Source: Ramazzottius varieornatus (taxonomy: Eukaryota; Tardigrada; Eutardigrada; Parachela; Ramazzottiidae). Taken from it: a stretch of DNA of 64,000 nt. Below the pieces are notes generated by a model that made no database searches, was not told the DNA's origin, and saw only the letters and a list, made by a program, of their open reading frames with translations. Made by a program: the position numbers and the translations under genes. The stretch covers positions 5,785,478-5,849,477 of the forward strand of contig BDGG01000001.1 of assembly GCA_001949185.1 (NCBI GenBank), written 5' to 3'. Position 1 is the first letter of the stretch; each line of letters opens with the position of its first letter. Positions 1-12,200 of this stretch are shown one piece after another.

Positions 1-364
1 AAGAAGTAACCCGCAAAGATAACGTTAAACAGACGAGAAAGAATGATTGCTGAAGCTTGCCTCGATCGAAGTTTTCCTTCCAAACTTTGACTTTGCTGTC
101 ACTGCTGATTCCTGACACTGATAAAGTGAGGTACGAGAAAGGCCTGTCCAGTTGTTATTATTCAAAAGAACGTTGTTTGCGTTGTGATGAATCAACGTCA
201 GCATCCGCGTTCAACATTGTTCACCGCCCTGGGCTGGGACTTCGAGTAAGATATTCACTTGAACCCGCTAAAGGCAAAACAACAATACCGACACCGGCAA
301 TGGAGCTCCGCTTAATTTAACTCTGTTCATGATATATGGAGTCTGAAATGACGGATGGACTTAC

Positions 365-471
365 CTGTTCCGTGCCAAGTGCAGTGCTGCAGAGACCCCC
401 TTACGAGAGTTTCACGCTGTTAACGAGCAGTAAACAAAGGAAAGCGCCTGTGCTAAGCAAACGTTGGCCAT
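365..471 (-). pseudogene. Broken copy of exon 1 of the neighbouring secreted cysteine-rich peptide gene
   Basis: Read on the minus strand, this stretch matches exon 1 of the gene at 1208-1580 over the hydrophobic signal-peptide core and the Cys/Trp/His/Gly/Thr segment, and it keeps the GT splice donor just beyond. The frame is broken: the stretch from the putative ATG to the shared TACTGCTC block is one base shorter than in the intact gene, so the original ATG frame runs into TGA. In the homologous frame the Gln codon at the signal-peptide end has become TAA. No matching second exon is visible between 1 and 360. I read it as the remnant of a tandem duplication. Confidence 0.6.
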
Positions 472-1207
472 TTCTGACAAGTGTAGAGCGATCAGAAGCC
501 CAGTCCTTCCAAGTAGCGCTGACAAAAAGCAAATTTCAGTTTCAGAAGTCAGGTTTCAGGTCAGTCTGTTTACGATATTGAAAGTAAGAATATGTTATCA
601 GTACATTTCGCCGGTCTTCGTTGAGTCACAGATTTCTAGTGCAGACCAAGATTGGTTTGAGAGATTTACAGTACCTCGTCTATCGGGTCGGCCGATCAAA
701 GTTTGGACCCCAGAAAATAAGCACCTAAACGGCAATTTGATTAATAAAGATTAACACAAGAAATAAACATGGCCCCGCAGCAGTAAACGCAATGCGACGT
801 TCGTGGTCCTTGTACACTAGGCCTTCCAACTTGCTGAATTTCGCCTTGACTGTTGGTCAGCTCCTGCGCGTTGAAAAGCAAAGCCGAATATTATTAGAAT
901 GAAAGGCAGGTTCACGTGGGCGAAACAAACCCCAGAAGCTCGAATTTCCCATTGTTATTTTTCAGCAGACGGAATTTACTTGAGGTATTTGAGTTCCCTG
1001 TCAAAGAAATCTTCTATTGTTGTATTCGGATTCAGATCGGACACAACGGCTGATGGCATACAAAAGCAAAGACAACGGAGATCTGGAGACTAGGGATAGG
1101 CTGATACGTAAATCCCAAGGAGGGAAACTGAGAGGCTCGAACGGCGTAGACTTCGATGAACTAAGAATTGAATAGATCAAATGGCGGCTCTCTCGTTTAG
1201 AACGGGT

Positions 1208-1580
1208 TCAGTCTTTGGCAATAGCCATGGCGGTAGCAGCATCAATCTTCCCTTTCAGTGAGTTTGGACAACACAGCTTCTTGTTGCCGGACAAGCAACA
1301 GACCACCTTGTTCTTTCCGCATTTGTCCTCCACGATTGAAAACTTTCCCATAGGACAGCTGGGCCAGCACATCGGAGCTGTTGAAGAAGAAATAAATTAT
1401 ATACATTGTCAAGCACGATGAGGTATCGGACTCCGGGAAGGATAGACTGATACTCAAAGTCTTACCGGTTCCGTGCCATGTGCAGTGTCGAGGCTCGAAG
1501 AGACCTCCTTGCGAGAGTTCCACGCTAATGAGGAGCAGTAGACAGAAGAACGGGACAATTTTGATCGCGGCGGAAGCCAT
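1208..1580 (-). CDS. Small secreted cysteine-rich protein, two exons
   Basis: Exons 1580-1466 and 1377-1208 join in phase 1 across an 88-bp GT..AG intron and give a 94-residue protein ending in TGA. Residues 1 to about 24 form a strong signal peptide with a Leu/Ile/Phe-rich core, then the mature part carries HCTWHGTAPMC, a second CxxxC-type group, and closely spaced Cys-Cys pairs (VCC, LCC) near the end. The C-W-x-G-T-A-P-x-C start is typical of a small secreted disulfide-rich domain found in various invertebrates and fungi; I know no established function for it. The start ATG was chosen because it begins directly before the hydrophobic core; a longer in-frame ATG exists upstream at 1691. A degenerate copy lies at 365-471. 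Confidence 0.75.
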
Positions 1581-2133
1581 TTTGATCGATGATTTTGTTA
1601 GGGGGCAATCAGTAACGGGAAACTTGGATGTGTCGAACAGAAGCAGGAAGCTGAAACAACGTCGGGCAGTTCGTCTCAAAGGGTTAGTCACGGTTTCTTA
1701 CCTCGGCTGCAGAAAGTGTCTAAAATTTTCAGATAATGTTTGATCAAAGATGACACAAGCACGTAAAGTCCTTCCTTCCTTGGTGAGTAAACCTGAAAAA
1801 ACATTGAAAGTTGGCAATAGAGATCTGCAGCAAACGCACATTCGTCAGATTTCACGCTCGGGCTCAACGCAGAAATGTTGCTGACAGAGATGCCCTTGGC
1901 TATTTACCTCGGCTATCACTTCCACCGATCGCACTCCAGAAAGTAAACAGCAACGAACTCGAAAGGGACGAATAGCAGGTTTGCACGACGTCGACGAAAA
2001 CTGGACAGAGCAAGTAATTTAACAGACCGACGGACTGTAATTGTTCACGGCCCAAATTGAGACGGACTTTACTCCTACAGATGGCGCTCATGCTTGCTAT
2101 CATCATATTGTGCTTATTTTGGTCCCAGTTACT
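1581..2133. other. Upstream region of the secreted peptide gene, no gene seen
   Basis: No open frame with splice support or recognisable domain was found on either strand. It should contain the promoter of the minus-strand gene at 1208-1580, but I could not identify a specific core element. Confidence 0.4.
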
Positions 2134-2266
2134 GTACGAGTTGGTCGGCAGGGAAATATCCAGCGGCCATGGGGATGTCCACCGGGTCCCTACGTTGAAA
2201 AATCACATAGGGACCGGGTGGATATCTCCATGGGCGGTGGATAATTCCGTGCCGACCACCTCGTAC
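2134..2266. repeat. Long hairpin: 59-bp inverted arms around a 15-bp loop
   Basis: Arms 2134-2192 and 2208-2266 are reverse complements with about 8 mismatches in 59 positions. Arm ends begin GTACGAG and the loop side ends GGTCCCTA. RNA from either strand would fold into a single long stem. An 85-codon open frame that runs through it (starting with a hydrophobic stretch at 2087) is probably accidental, because the inverted arms explain the sequence better. It may be a very small MITE or a hairpin RNA gene. Confidence 0.8.
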
Positions 2267-2568
2267 CATGCTCTGATGGTAGAGGCTGCCATTGTTCGAG
2301 AACCTACTTCGTAGCCTTTTCTACATATACAACGTATGTTTGAAACCATAGTGCTCTTCGAACGCTTCAGCATGGATGTTCCTTCAGCTACGTCGATGTA
2401 CTGATAGCTGGATTACATACAGCGCAAAAGTCTTTTGGGCTCCAGCCCAGAAGGCCCACTTTCGTGTCTAGATCTGCGACCGTGTGTTTCGGCGTAACCT
2501 CTGAGATCAATTATAGCATCCGAAGATTGAACAACTTGACTTATGTTTACTGATTTTAGCATGGTGAG

Positions 2569-5500
2569 CAAGGGTCACGTTGTCGTCTTCTTCTACGGGG
2601 TCAAGGCAGAGCCCCCGTTGTCCGCACTTCAGATCCTCCCTTTTCAAGATTTCCGCCCACCTTTCGCTGGTCAGTCAATATCGGAAAAGATGGTCTGCTT
2701 CGCCACAGTGGATAACATGGAGTATTCCTGCCTTGTTCTGTCCATCAATTATGGTGCGATATTGAAAATAGCTATTGTTCCGGCGCACGGTACTTTCGGA
2801 TTGTCTGTGAACAATGGTCAAAATATGTTTTCTTCTTGCAGTAAGCAGCTTGGAGCAACTTTGGAACGAGACCTTCCGCACGTGCAAAAGGCTCTATGAA
2901 GACATGGGGAAACGCTGGTCAACGGAACTCCGGCTCATTTCACCAACTCTCTCCATTCAGGATGCGATGTCGCCCCATCCATCCGATTTCGCAAGCTTGC
3001 CAATGGTCGAGCCAGAAGACGTCAAATATTTCATCAGCCTTGACGACCTGAAGCACGAGGCTCCGATGAACTCTGAACAACTCAGTGAACAAAACCAAGA
3101 AACAGATTCCCGCGAGGCGTCGTTACTAGCTGACCTTACCGTTAGGTCAAGATCGGACACACCCGCCCTAAGATCCGGTGAGTTCTTGTACAAAACTGCC
3201 CTACATAGGATAATCACTTGCCGGGCTCTTAAATTAGTCCCCGGGGGATTGTGGTTCAGTCGGCCGATCCCGGGGATAATTTTATGGGCCTGTCATGTGG
3301 ATGCGCAGAACTTTCCAGGCAATGCAGGAGACCACAAAAAAAAAGCATTAAGAATATCGGCTGACTTGGTTACTAACCCCGCAAATCGCGAGATGCACAA
3401 GAACCGAGACCATGATAATGCGCTGAATAGTATGATTGACATAGTCATGGGGACAGGCTTTGCTTAGTTAGAGCTGTTAAAAACCAGACCAGACCACTAA
3501 GAAAAGGGTTTATATGGTTTATGTGGTTCGTGGTTTAACATCCAAACCGAACCACCTCAAACCGGTTTCGATCTGACGCCAAACCATATGAACCACTGGT
3601 TTATGTGGTTTAATATGGTTTGCGGTAAAGGGAAAGTTTGCGGTACGAAATCTGCAGATTCTGTGCTAGAAGTCGGGCCGAAATTGGCCGTCCGACAGTG
3701 CCAACCTTCCCCCGCCCCACTGCCACCGTGCGCAGCCACATCATTCTGAGTGCCACGTGATGCACAGCTTTAACTGGGTGAGCATTGTGTCATAAGCTGC
3801 GCGACATCAGAACTACGTCTTCCGTCAGGTAAAAATCGCAGTTCCGGCAGTGTTGGACAACACTGCTGGTGGGAAAATGCTTGCATTATCGGATGGCTTG
3901 CCATGGTGCTTTTTCGATTCCAGCACGCGCCAGTTTTGCCTGTTTGCGTCTGTTTGGGGAGCAACGGTCGCTCAACTTCTTATGTTCTCGGTGGTTACTT
4001 CGTTGATTAGTCAATCGAAGAGAAGTGTCAGAGTTTACTATGTACTGGTGATCAAAAAGCTGTTCGCAAACCGGTTCAAACCAGTGGTTTATGTGGTTTG
4101 GTTTAAATGGTCTGGTTTGGAGTTTAGACCAGACCACTTTTGGTGGTTTGCGGGAGAAACCATTTTCATTTAACCGGTTTGGCATGCAAACCACCACTTA
4201 AACCAAACTAAACCATATGGTTCAAACCATTAACAGCTCTATTTTTTTATTTTTTTTTCTAAATTCATATTGTAATGCTTCATTAATTTCGCCAATGACG
4301 TCATCAAACGCCTATAGTTGACACTGGTCCAAAAATTTTACCCTCTGGACCCCCTAGGGGATGTTTCGCACGAATAATGACGTGCTTCGAGAAGTTCAGG
4401 AAGCATTACAGCACTACAGGAGGCTCTTTCTCTTTCGGTGACGTGTAGCCACCACCAGCACTTCCGGCTCCACGATGACAGAAGAGTCGACTGAATACGT
4501 CTCATTACCGAATGCCATTACAGCAACAGTTGAGGTCGACACGAATATGAAAGGGTTTGTCTATACCGAGGACCAAGCCTTCTCCAAGACGAAAGGAAGA
4601 CTTGTGCAACAGCTGGATTGTCTTGCAGGATACTAATCGCTGCAGACAGCTTCAAGAATGTAGTTTCCTGTCGACGAGTCCATCGTTGTTGGTAGTCCAT
4701 TTGTAGCAGAAGCCGAGAATCAGTCGAACCTCCTCAAATAAGATCCTCATCAGCGATGAGGATAGCATTCCAGAATATTGGGCCAGCAGAAAAACAGGGG
4801 GGAGAGCTGCTATGGTCCAGCACGTGAGCTAGGTTGTTTCGGAAGTATCACTGGATACTCGGCACTTGCCTTCGCTGTTGTCTTTGCTTCAGTCGTTTCA
4901 AAGAAAAGTTTCCTCCTCGGTCGTTCGGTTTGATGTTTTTATCATTGGCAACATACGTGCTTCTAAACTTTTCGAAATTTCGGTGAGATGTTGGAATTTT
5001 TACTCCTTTCTCGAACCTGGTTAATTTCCTGCGATAACGAAATTGTCAATTCTCCATGTGTATGTGCCCGTTTGCGCGGTTGTAAGTATGGGCTTCCTGT
5101 TTCCGCTGAGCTGTTTGTCCGATTTTAGAGTAATCTATAGTCAATTGCAATGGTCCAAACGATTTCCGCCAAATATCCTGGTACAGTACTGCGTGTTGTC
5201 CGCCTTTTAGAACTTATCGGCTGTGCCTATTTTTCACCATATTGCCTATAGTCGGCTCCGGGTTTATGGTAGTACACAAACGATTACAATGACTGAAGCA
5301 CTCTATTGTTCGTCATTGTATCGTTATAGTTATTTTCTGTGGTGTTGCAGGGGCCGGCGACAAAATTCCGTCTACTTCCGCAACAACAGACGCCATTCCC
5401 CGATCATACCTGGTGACGCAATAGCCAAAGCAGCGACGAATCCGATTGAACAGGTCCGTAATTAATGCATGAACACAGCGCGAACTCTGGGACCGCGTCT

Positions 5501-5960
5501 GACCGATGCAAACCGGCGTCGGAATGCGATTCCGATTCAGACCACGTGGAACCTGCTGAGCTATCGTTGCGTAACGCTTGCCACCACGTGCATCTGGTTT
5601 GACCCTCTGTAGCATGTCGTCGAGGCTGAGGTCGTCGTTACGATGAAAATAACAGCACGTAAACTTCTGATGAATTGATTGCAGGATGAAGTGTCGTCAA
5701 GAGATGACCGCGCACACGTTGCCGTAGAATGTAAGAATTTCGTTGTGGTGCGGAAACCTCGCGTCGCAGGAGAACGATACACAGGGAAATGCCCCTTTAA
5801 GTGCGGCGACTGTGGCTTTGTCGGGTCGGACAGGAAGAATCTCGAGTCGTATTCCAGAAAACATAGAAGAATGGAGTGTCCTGTTTGTGGAGATGACATT
5901 AGTTGGTCGGGCCACAAGGTAACGAAGAGGTTCTTGGATAAAGTAAACTTATCCATGTAG
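2569..5960 (+). CDS. Tentative multi-exon nuclear protein: PWWP-like piece plus C-terminal zinc-finger-like piece
   Basis: Exons at 2569-2668, 2842-3177 and from 4449 join in matching phase (phase 1 at both joins). The first piece reads like the second half of a PWWP domain (VVVFFYG, then LQILPF and a helix containing LEQLW); the aromatic cage residues are not clear. A long acidic/polar linker rich in Ser and Glu follows. Later exons around 4718-4827, 5359-5459 and 5685-5960 have splice borders, but the frame linking them is unresolved. The last one encodes a Cys-rich segment, CGDCGF...SRKH, then CPVCG...GHK, and a stop at 5958-5960; one finger has Tyr where His is usual. The 5' end and the first half of PWWP were not found. 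Two genes rather than one are possible. Confidence 0.35.
3469..4241. repeat. Fold-back element with GGTTTGGTT-rich arms
   Basis: Both ends carry the same terminal inverted repeat, TAGAGCTGTTAA. The flanking 150-200 bp of each end are made of degenerate AAACCA/TGGTTT words that are mutually complementary, around a unique 350-bp core (about 3690-4060). The TAGAGCTG start resembles non-autonomous hAT elements, but no convincing 8-bp target duplication is visible (left flank tgcttagt, right flank tttttttat). It carries no transposase. It lies inside what appears to be an intron of the tentative gene at 2569-5960. Confidence 0.7.
4270..4411. repeat. MITE, family with TGTAATGCTTC ends
   Basis: The left end TGTAATGCTTCATTAATTTCG and the right end (reverse CTGTAATGCTTCCTGAACTTC) are imperfect inverted repeats. 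Internal TGACGTCA and TGACGT words are shared with the copy at 22700-22821, and one further end is seen near 62446. Confidence 0.65.
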
Positions 5961-6288
5961 ATAGTTCCTCGTTTTACTTTCTCAAGTATCGCTGGGTCTT
6001 TTTCTCCTTTACGTCGCATTGTACAGAACAGCGAAGGACCAACGAAATCATTTTAATATAAATTAAGCTTGGTAACAGATTTCATGGAAATCTACCCCAT
6101 GTTCGAAAATCCTCTTCGATAAAGTATCATGAAGAAACAATAAGTACTGCAGTAGAGCTTTGAGTAACGGACTTTAATACCGGGAATGTCTTGAGAACAC
6201 AGTTCAACCGTGGCAAAAGGAGAAAGAGAAAAGATTCCGAAGATCAAAGAGAGAGAAGCGGCAAACCTGGGATAGACGGCCGGTCGAA

Positions 6289-9200
6289 TCAACCAGGAAA
6301 CGAAGTCTGGGTCTGCAAACGAGCTGCTTCCTTTCCTCCGTTGGCACGAGGGACCAGCGGAGTTGATGGCGGTCCTGCCGATGGGTCCCTGCTTGGAATG
6401 TCAACTGACATTCGGGCAGTACGTGGCTCGATCATCAGTGACCGTCGGTACAGCTCGTCGTCTGTCATGTAGCGGGTAGAGTCCAGCAAGTACGCCGTTA
6501 CGCGCGGACTGTGCTGAATCTTGTACGGACTTTGTTGATACAGCTTGATTTCTTGAACAACGTGGGCAATCTACGATACAAACAGCATCTTAAGCCAGTG
6601 CTCTCGGAGTAAAACACCATCTTTTTCGAACAGCCTCGGTTTTTATTCTCAGTGACTCATACTTTATGGGTATCGTGACACAAAATATCACACAGCGAAA
6701 TAGAAACCGAGCCGGAAGTGAGGTTTGGGGTATTCTTACCATGCGCATCTTGGAAAAGTTGATCATGCCATTCTCGGCGTAGTTTGGTGTGCCTTCTTCG
6801 ATGAAGGAGAGATCAGTGAGGTACATGCCCAAGTATGGAACGCACGGTGGATCACATCGGTGGAGGGCTTCGCGCATGTTCTTGAAGCGACCATCGGAAG
6901 CCACCAAGGTCTGCAGCTTATCGATGGTTAACTTGGTGGTCTTGGACAGCTTGGCCCACGTTCGCTTCAACCGGTAGACGGAGCTGTTGACTAATGCGGC
7001 ACAGATCTGCAGGACTCCGTTGTAGTTGTGAAGGACCCGGCAGATGTCCGCCACTGCTGTCCACTTTTCGATGATGTTGATACGCTCAGTCAGACTTGAG
7101 CAAGCGATGATTTCCGACACAACCAGACGTGACGTCTGGAAATCACAAACGAAACTTGGCAATTGGTTCTACTTTACGATTCTAATAGAGGCGATACCTC
7201 GTTGAACCGTTTCGTAATGAGCAAAATATTCGGTGCGCGTTCGCCTTTATCCTGTTTCATCCAAGCCATGCCAAGGAACTCTTCGCTGCGGATGGCCATA
7301 AAGATTTTGTGGTCCAGGAGTGTCATCTGTTCGGCTATTTCCAGAGCGGAAATGTTGGTACTGGTCTCCTTCGTTGAACCCTGTGAAAAGACAAGTCACT
7401 TGTCCGAGCTGTTGGATCTGAACAGCAGCGGGACTGTGGGAGCAAAGGAAGAAGATGCGGACTTACGGTAGGCGGCGTTAAGATCTTCTCCAGTTCGGCT
7501 TGTCGTTCCACCAAGTTTGGCTCGTCTCCGCCAGTTGTGAGAGTTCGTAGGATCTGGCTGGCCAGCTTTTGTTCGGCTGGAAGTAGGTTATAGTCACTGA
7601 CGACATCTTGGAGGAAGTTGACTGCCGATGTTCGCAACTGGAAATCCTGAAAACAAAATTACTATTCAATTCAGTCTTCGAACCGAACAAACGCGGAGAA
7701 CGTCGACGACGAAACAATAGTATCGTTAGCTACACAGTGTAAACCAAGTACATTTTAAAGTCTACATTGGCCGCAAATACTTTGCTCTTGATCACTGCGC
7801 TTCCGGTAAACCGTTCAGCTAACTTGTATAGAAGCTATATTGCGGGCCGACTGTAAGTAAACAGCCAAATATTCCTGGCGCGACTGAACACACTGCTCAA
7901 TGTTCACTTTCGTATCAAGCGAAGAAAGATTAGAAAAATCCTGTCTGATTTTGCAGAAGGTAAAGGAGCTCTTCGATTTTTTAATTGTATCCTATCCATT
8001 ATTTTATATTAGTCAGAGAGGCCCTTCGACTTTCTAACAGCAGAAGCAGGATTACCGTTTCAAAGTCTTGGCGTTGCTTGGACGCCCAATGGCGCATGAC
8101 GTTCAAGACGCGCATGGTGGCAGCCGCACAGATGATGGAAGCCCTCCGGTTATGCTGGGCATCAGCCTCCACTTCCTCATCGATCATATCCGGTGGGTTG
8201 CCTGACGCCGCGGTGGCTACGGCGAAGGCAGCAGCAGCCACAGCTGACGAGCAACGTCTGCCCGATCTCCTGGACGACGTGACCACCACCCCCACTCGCC
8301 CGCTGTGTGGAGACCCAGGTTCGCCGGCGCCGGCGCTGAACATACTGTTACTGCGGTGAGAGTGTTGACTGTCGGAGAACTGGACACTGCTGCGGTAGGA
8401 GGAGACGTAGCCTGAGACGTCGGAGACGTTGCTGCCACGCTTGCTGGGCTGGGCGCTGTGGGAGGACATGGAGCTGTTTCGACCATCTTGACCGGGAAGG
8501 ATGACGCTGTTCCGCGGCGACAGGTAGTCCGAAGCGTAGTCGGAGGTTGTGCTGCCCCGTTTCGGTGGCGTACTTCCCCCTTTAACCGATTCCCCGCCTG
8601 CAACAACAACAGCTGATCTTGATCTTATACCAGCCATGACTCTCAAGAAGAAAACTTCATCCGCCGCATAGTCGGGAAAGTCTATCGACTATAAAAAGCA
8701 CCAAGAGCGACCTGCCATTCGAACTGGGAAGTCTTGTCCACATTTCTACGAATTTTGTCCCTTTACCAAAAGTCCATACTGACGTCTTCTGTGGGCACGA
8801 ACGTACCTGTGCTCAGTAAGCTGTTCCGTGGCGACAGCGACAGTCCCGTGTAGTCCGAAACGTTGCTTTCCCTTTTTCTGGACAAGTTTGGCGAAGTCAA
8901 GACCGCCGCGATATCCAGCGGTGTATAGTTCCTCCTAAGGTCTCTAGGACCTCTCGGGTAGCGACCACCAGCCCCTGACGGATTCTTCAGGATGGATGGC
9001 GTGGTCTGCAGCGTCGACAGCGTAGTCGCAGAGGTCGTCGTCGGCCTTGAGGGCATAATTAACGCTGGCGGCATCGGCACCGTCCTCACCGGGTTCTTGT
9101 GTCTGTTGACATTGACTTGGTCCAGGTAGAAAATCTCCGATTCGTTATCCTCGCTTGCTTCCCCAAACTTTGAGGGGACAGTCGGAGGCTCCGAACGATG

Positions 9201-12200
9201 TTGTGGTAAGGGAGATGTTCCGTTGGACTGGAAGGTGACGTGTGGATGAGGTGGGGCTGCGGAAGCGGAAGGGAAGCCGAGTGGAGGTACGGAGGGCGCT
9301 TGGTGGAAGGTGGCAGCAGCAGTGCCACCCGGCACAGCCAGGTGTTTGCTGTCGAAAGACGTGCCCGTTTGAAGGACTTTAGGCGAGGGAGGAGCGTCTG
9401 CGACTGAGCGGTCTTCGACGAGCTCTTCGGTCGAACTGTGTTGTTCGGTGGACGAACTGCAGGGTGACGCGGGGATGGGTGAAGGGATGGCGCCTTCGCG
9501 CAATCGACGGACTCTTACTGAACCACGCTGCTCTTCCTCAACTAAAACATGCAAATGTACGTTTTCCTTTGCTTATAACAAGTAGAAATATTACTGTGAA
9601 TTAAATCACCGTAGAATAAAGGCTATTCAGAACAAAAGCCATCACAACCAAGTCAACCTTGCATTCGAAATACAACTCGCCAAGTGGCGCACATTTCCAG
9701 CCAATAACAATGGAAACATGCGCCAGCTAAGGTAACAATCTGATTCAGTTCATTTACCCGTGTTTCCATTTTCCGGAGTGAAATTAAAAAAACCGAGAAA
9801 CATACAGAAGAACCATAGGATCTGACTGTTACACATTGCACCTCCAGTGCACAAAATGCATCCCTCCCGGTAATCAGGTGGTATCGGGCAGAGTCGATTA
9901 ATGACGTGGGACCACGTAATTACCGGATGCGATGCATTTTGTACACTGTGTACAGTTAAGCAAAATATAACGGGCGGAGTTTGGCGAAAAGTTTTCACGG
10001 GCTTACATTTTCGGAAGCTCCAACGCCAATGAGGACTTCTTCCCGAAGCACTGCCCGCAGTGTCTTCCCCAGAGTCCGTTAATGTGGGTGGTGTCGATGT
10101 GGTGCTAAGCGTGCTGACTCGCCGCATCTTGGTCACAGGATCTTCAGCAGACTCGCCTTCCTCGTGGCTGAACGCGATGGAGCCATGTGACCGCACGATG
10201 TCCCCGCGACTTCGACGAAACAAACGGTTGTAAGCCCTGGTTTACTTTGAACAGCAATGATTCATGGTTCCGTCTTGTTATCGATGATCGTTAAGGAGAG
10301 TAATTTACGGGATGCGCCTCCTCGGCACGTGTTCCTCGTTATCCACTTTACCTGATGTCTTCGATCGTCAACGTCTCTGCGCTTTGGTAGACTTTGATGA
10401 GTGCGTTGAGGACGTACATGCCAGTCGTAAACACCCGATATGTCAGCAGGAACGTGTTCAGGAAATCCACGCTGAGGAAACGCAGATCGGTCAGGCGCTC
10501 AAGAAGACGCTCCAACGTCGCGTATCGAATCTACAAAAATGTTGCAGTTAATTAATGGTGTCGGTTCGATTCCCAAAGGTGCAAATTTGTCATAAATTCA
10601 GAACAAATAACGGGGTCGGGGAACAAACACAAGCACGATTGTTCCTCAAGGTGGCGCACGGCTTTGGTGTCACCAGCCGACAGCTTCTGCCACTTGCTAT
10701 CAGGTTGGTCGATATGACTTTGCGTTTTTTCGAGGTGCTGCTTTGAAAACTCATATCTCTGAGCCGGGTCGGAATTTCGACGTGGTTTCTTTTTTGTAAC
10801 ATTTGTAACGGTCGTCAAACGTTTGGTTGAAAGTTTCGATCGCGCTCTCAGTTAATCTCCAGAAACCGCTTCCGTCACTTCCGCTTTTTGTAAATTCTGA
10901 CTTACTTTACAAGAAAACTTTTGGCGGACCAACAAAACCAGTAAAGATCAAACAAAAGCCAGCGACAAGAGCAGTAGAGGTTGCACTGTAAAATAGACGT
11001 TTCGTTCCACTTTGAGAAGCCTTGCCAAGGACATAACCAGGTTTGAAATTTAACTCGTCAAAAGTCACTCGTTGATGAAACAAAAAACAGTACACCCACG
11101 ATGAGAAATTATGGGGCCAGTAAAAATTATGGGACCAGGCGGAAAAGACGGCAAAATGGAAATTCAAACGTCGAAAGGTGTCCAAAAGTGCATTACAGAT
11201 TTACCATCAATCGGTCACGTACGTACGTGCTTCCGCACCGCCGTAGCGAACAGGCCTGGTCCCATAATTTTTACTGGCCCCATAATTTCTCGTCGTGCGT
11301 GTACCCTGCATTTCTGGAGAAAGCAAAAATTCGGAAACTTCGCACAGTAAAAGAAGATACCTTATTGTATCCAAGAAAAGCACCCTTACTTGCTCTCATC
11401 GATCGATGGAGAAGAATTAGCCAGAGAGGCGTAACCCTGATGAACTAGCGCACATTTGAGAGCGCCGACGTACCACCCGGTTATTTACAAACCTTTTTTC
11501 TTCACAATTAGTGTTCGTTCCTTCCAAAGCTTATTCCTTTGGTCTGTACCCCAAGCCATACAGTACTGTATGATACAGAGACCCGTTTCCGAGAAATTAG
11601 TACTCAGTTTTGCGGTGAAAAATTGGCGAACAAACCCTAGTCGAAGTGAGTGCTGTTCCCTCCCTCATTTCCTATGTTGTGCTTTCATTGAATCGCTTTG
11701 GACATGTTTGCACCAAACTGCAGAGAGCTTGTTGTTATTATTGAAGATCGGGCGAAATGAAAAAGTTGTTTTGCGGTGTGAGAAAACGTGGTTGAAAGTG
11801 TGCCCCAAAGGCATCTATCATATCGACCGACCTGATACAACAATCAAGCTCGACAAGAAAATTTCGCCCAAGTGGCGCAAGCTTTCAGCTGATGATACTG
11901 AGGCCGTGCGCCATTTGGGAAAGCCGTCTTGTCGAGTTCCCAATCCGAAGGACAAAACACAATGCTTAGTACTGAGGAGAAATGTTTAAAAAATCAAAAG
12001 ACAAGTTTTCGACAAAATTTATCGACGATGTAGAAAGACTTCCACAATCTGGTTGGGAAGAAGACAAGGATGTACGCACTTCTCACATCCTGATCTGCTT
12101 TCCAGCTGTTCGGCGAACAAAGGGCTCTTCTTCCCCACACAAATATTGGCATACAGTTACTACCAGACGTACCTGGGGAACTTTGCAGGAATTTAGCGAG

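Noticed and set aside
8217-9328. Second long minus-strand frames with Ser/Pro/Ala-rich products
   Set aside because: Shifted-frame shadows of the low-complexity RasGRF linker exons.
10561-10573. GGTTCGATTCC, a perfect match to a tRNA B-box
   Set aside because: No cloverleaf, A-box or acceptor stem can be drawn around it.
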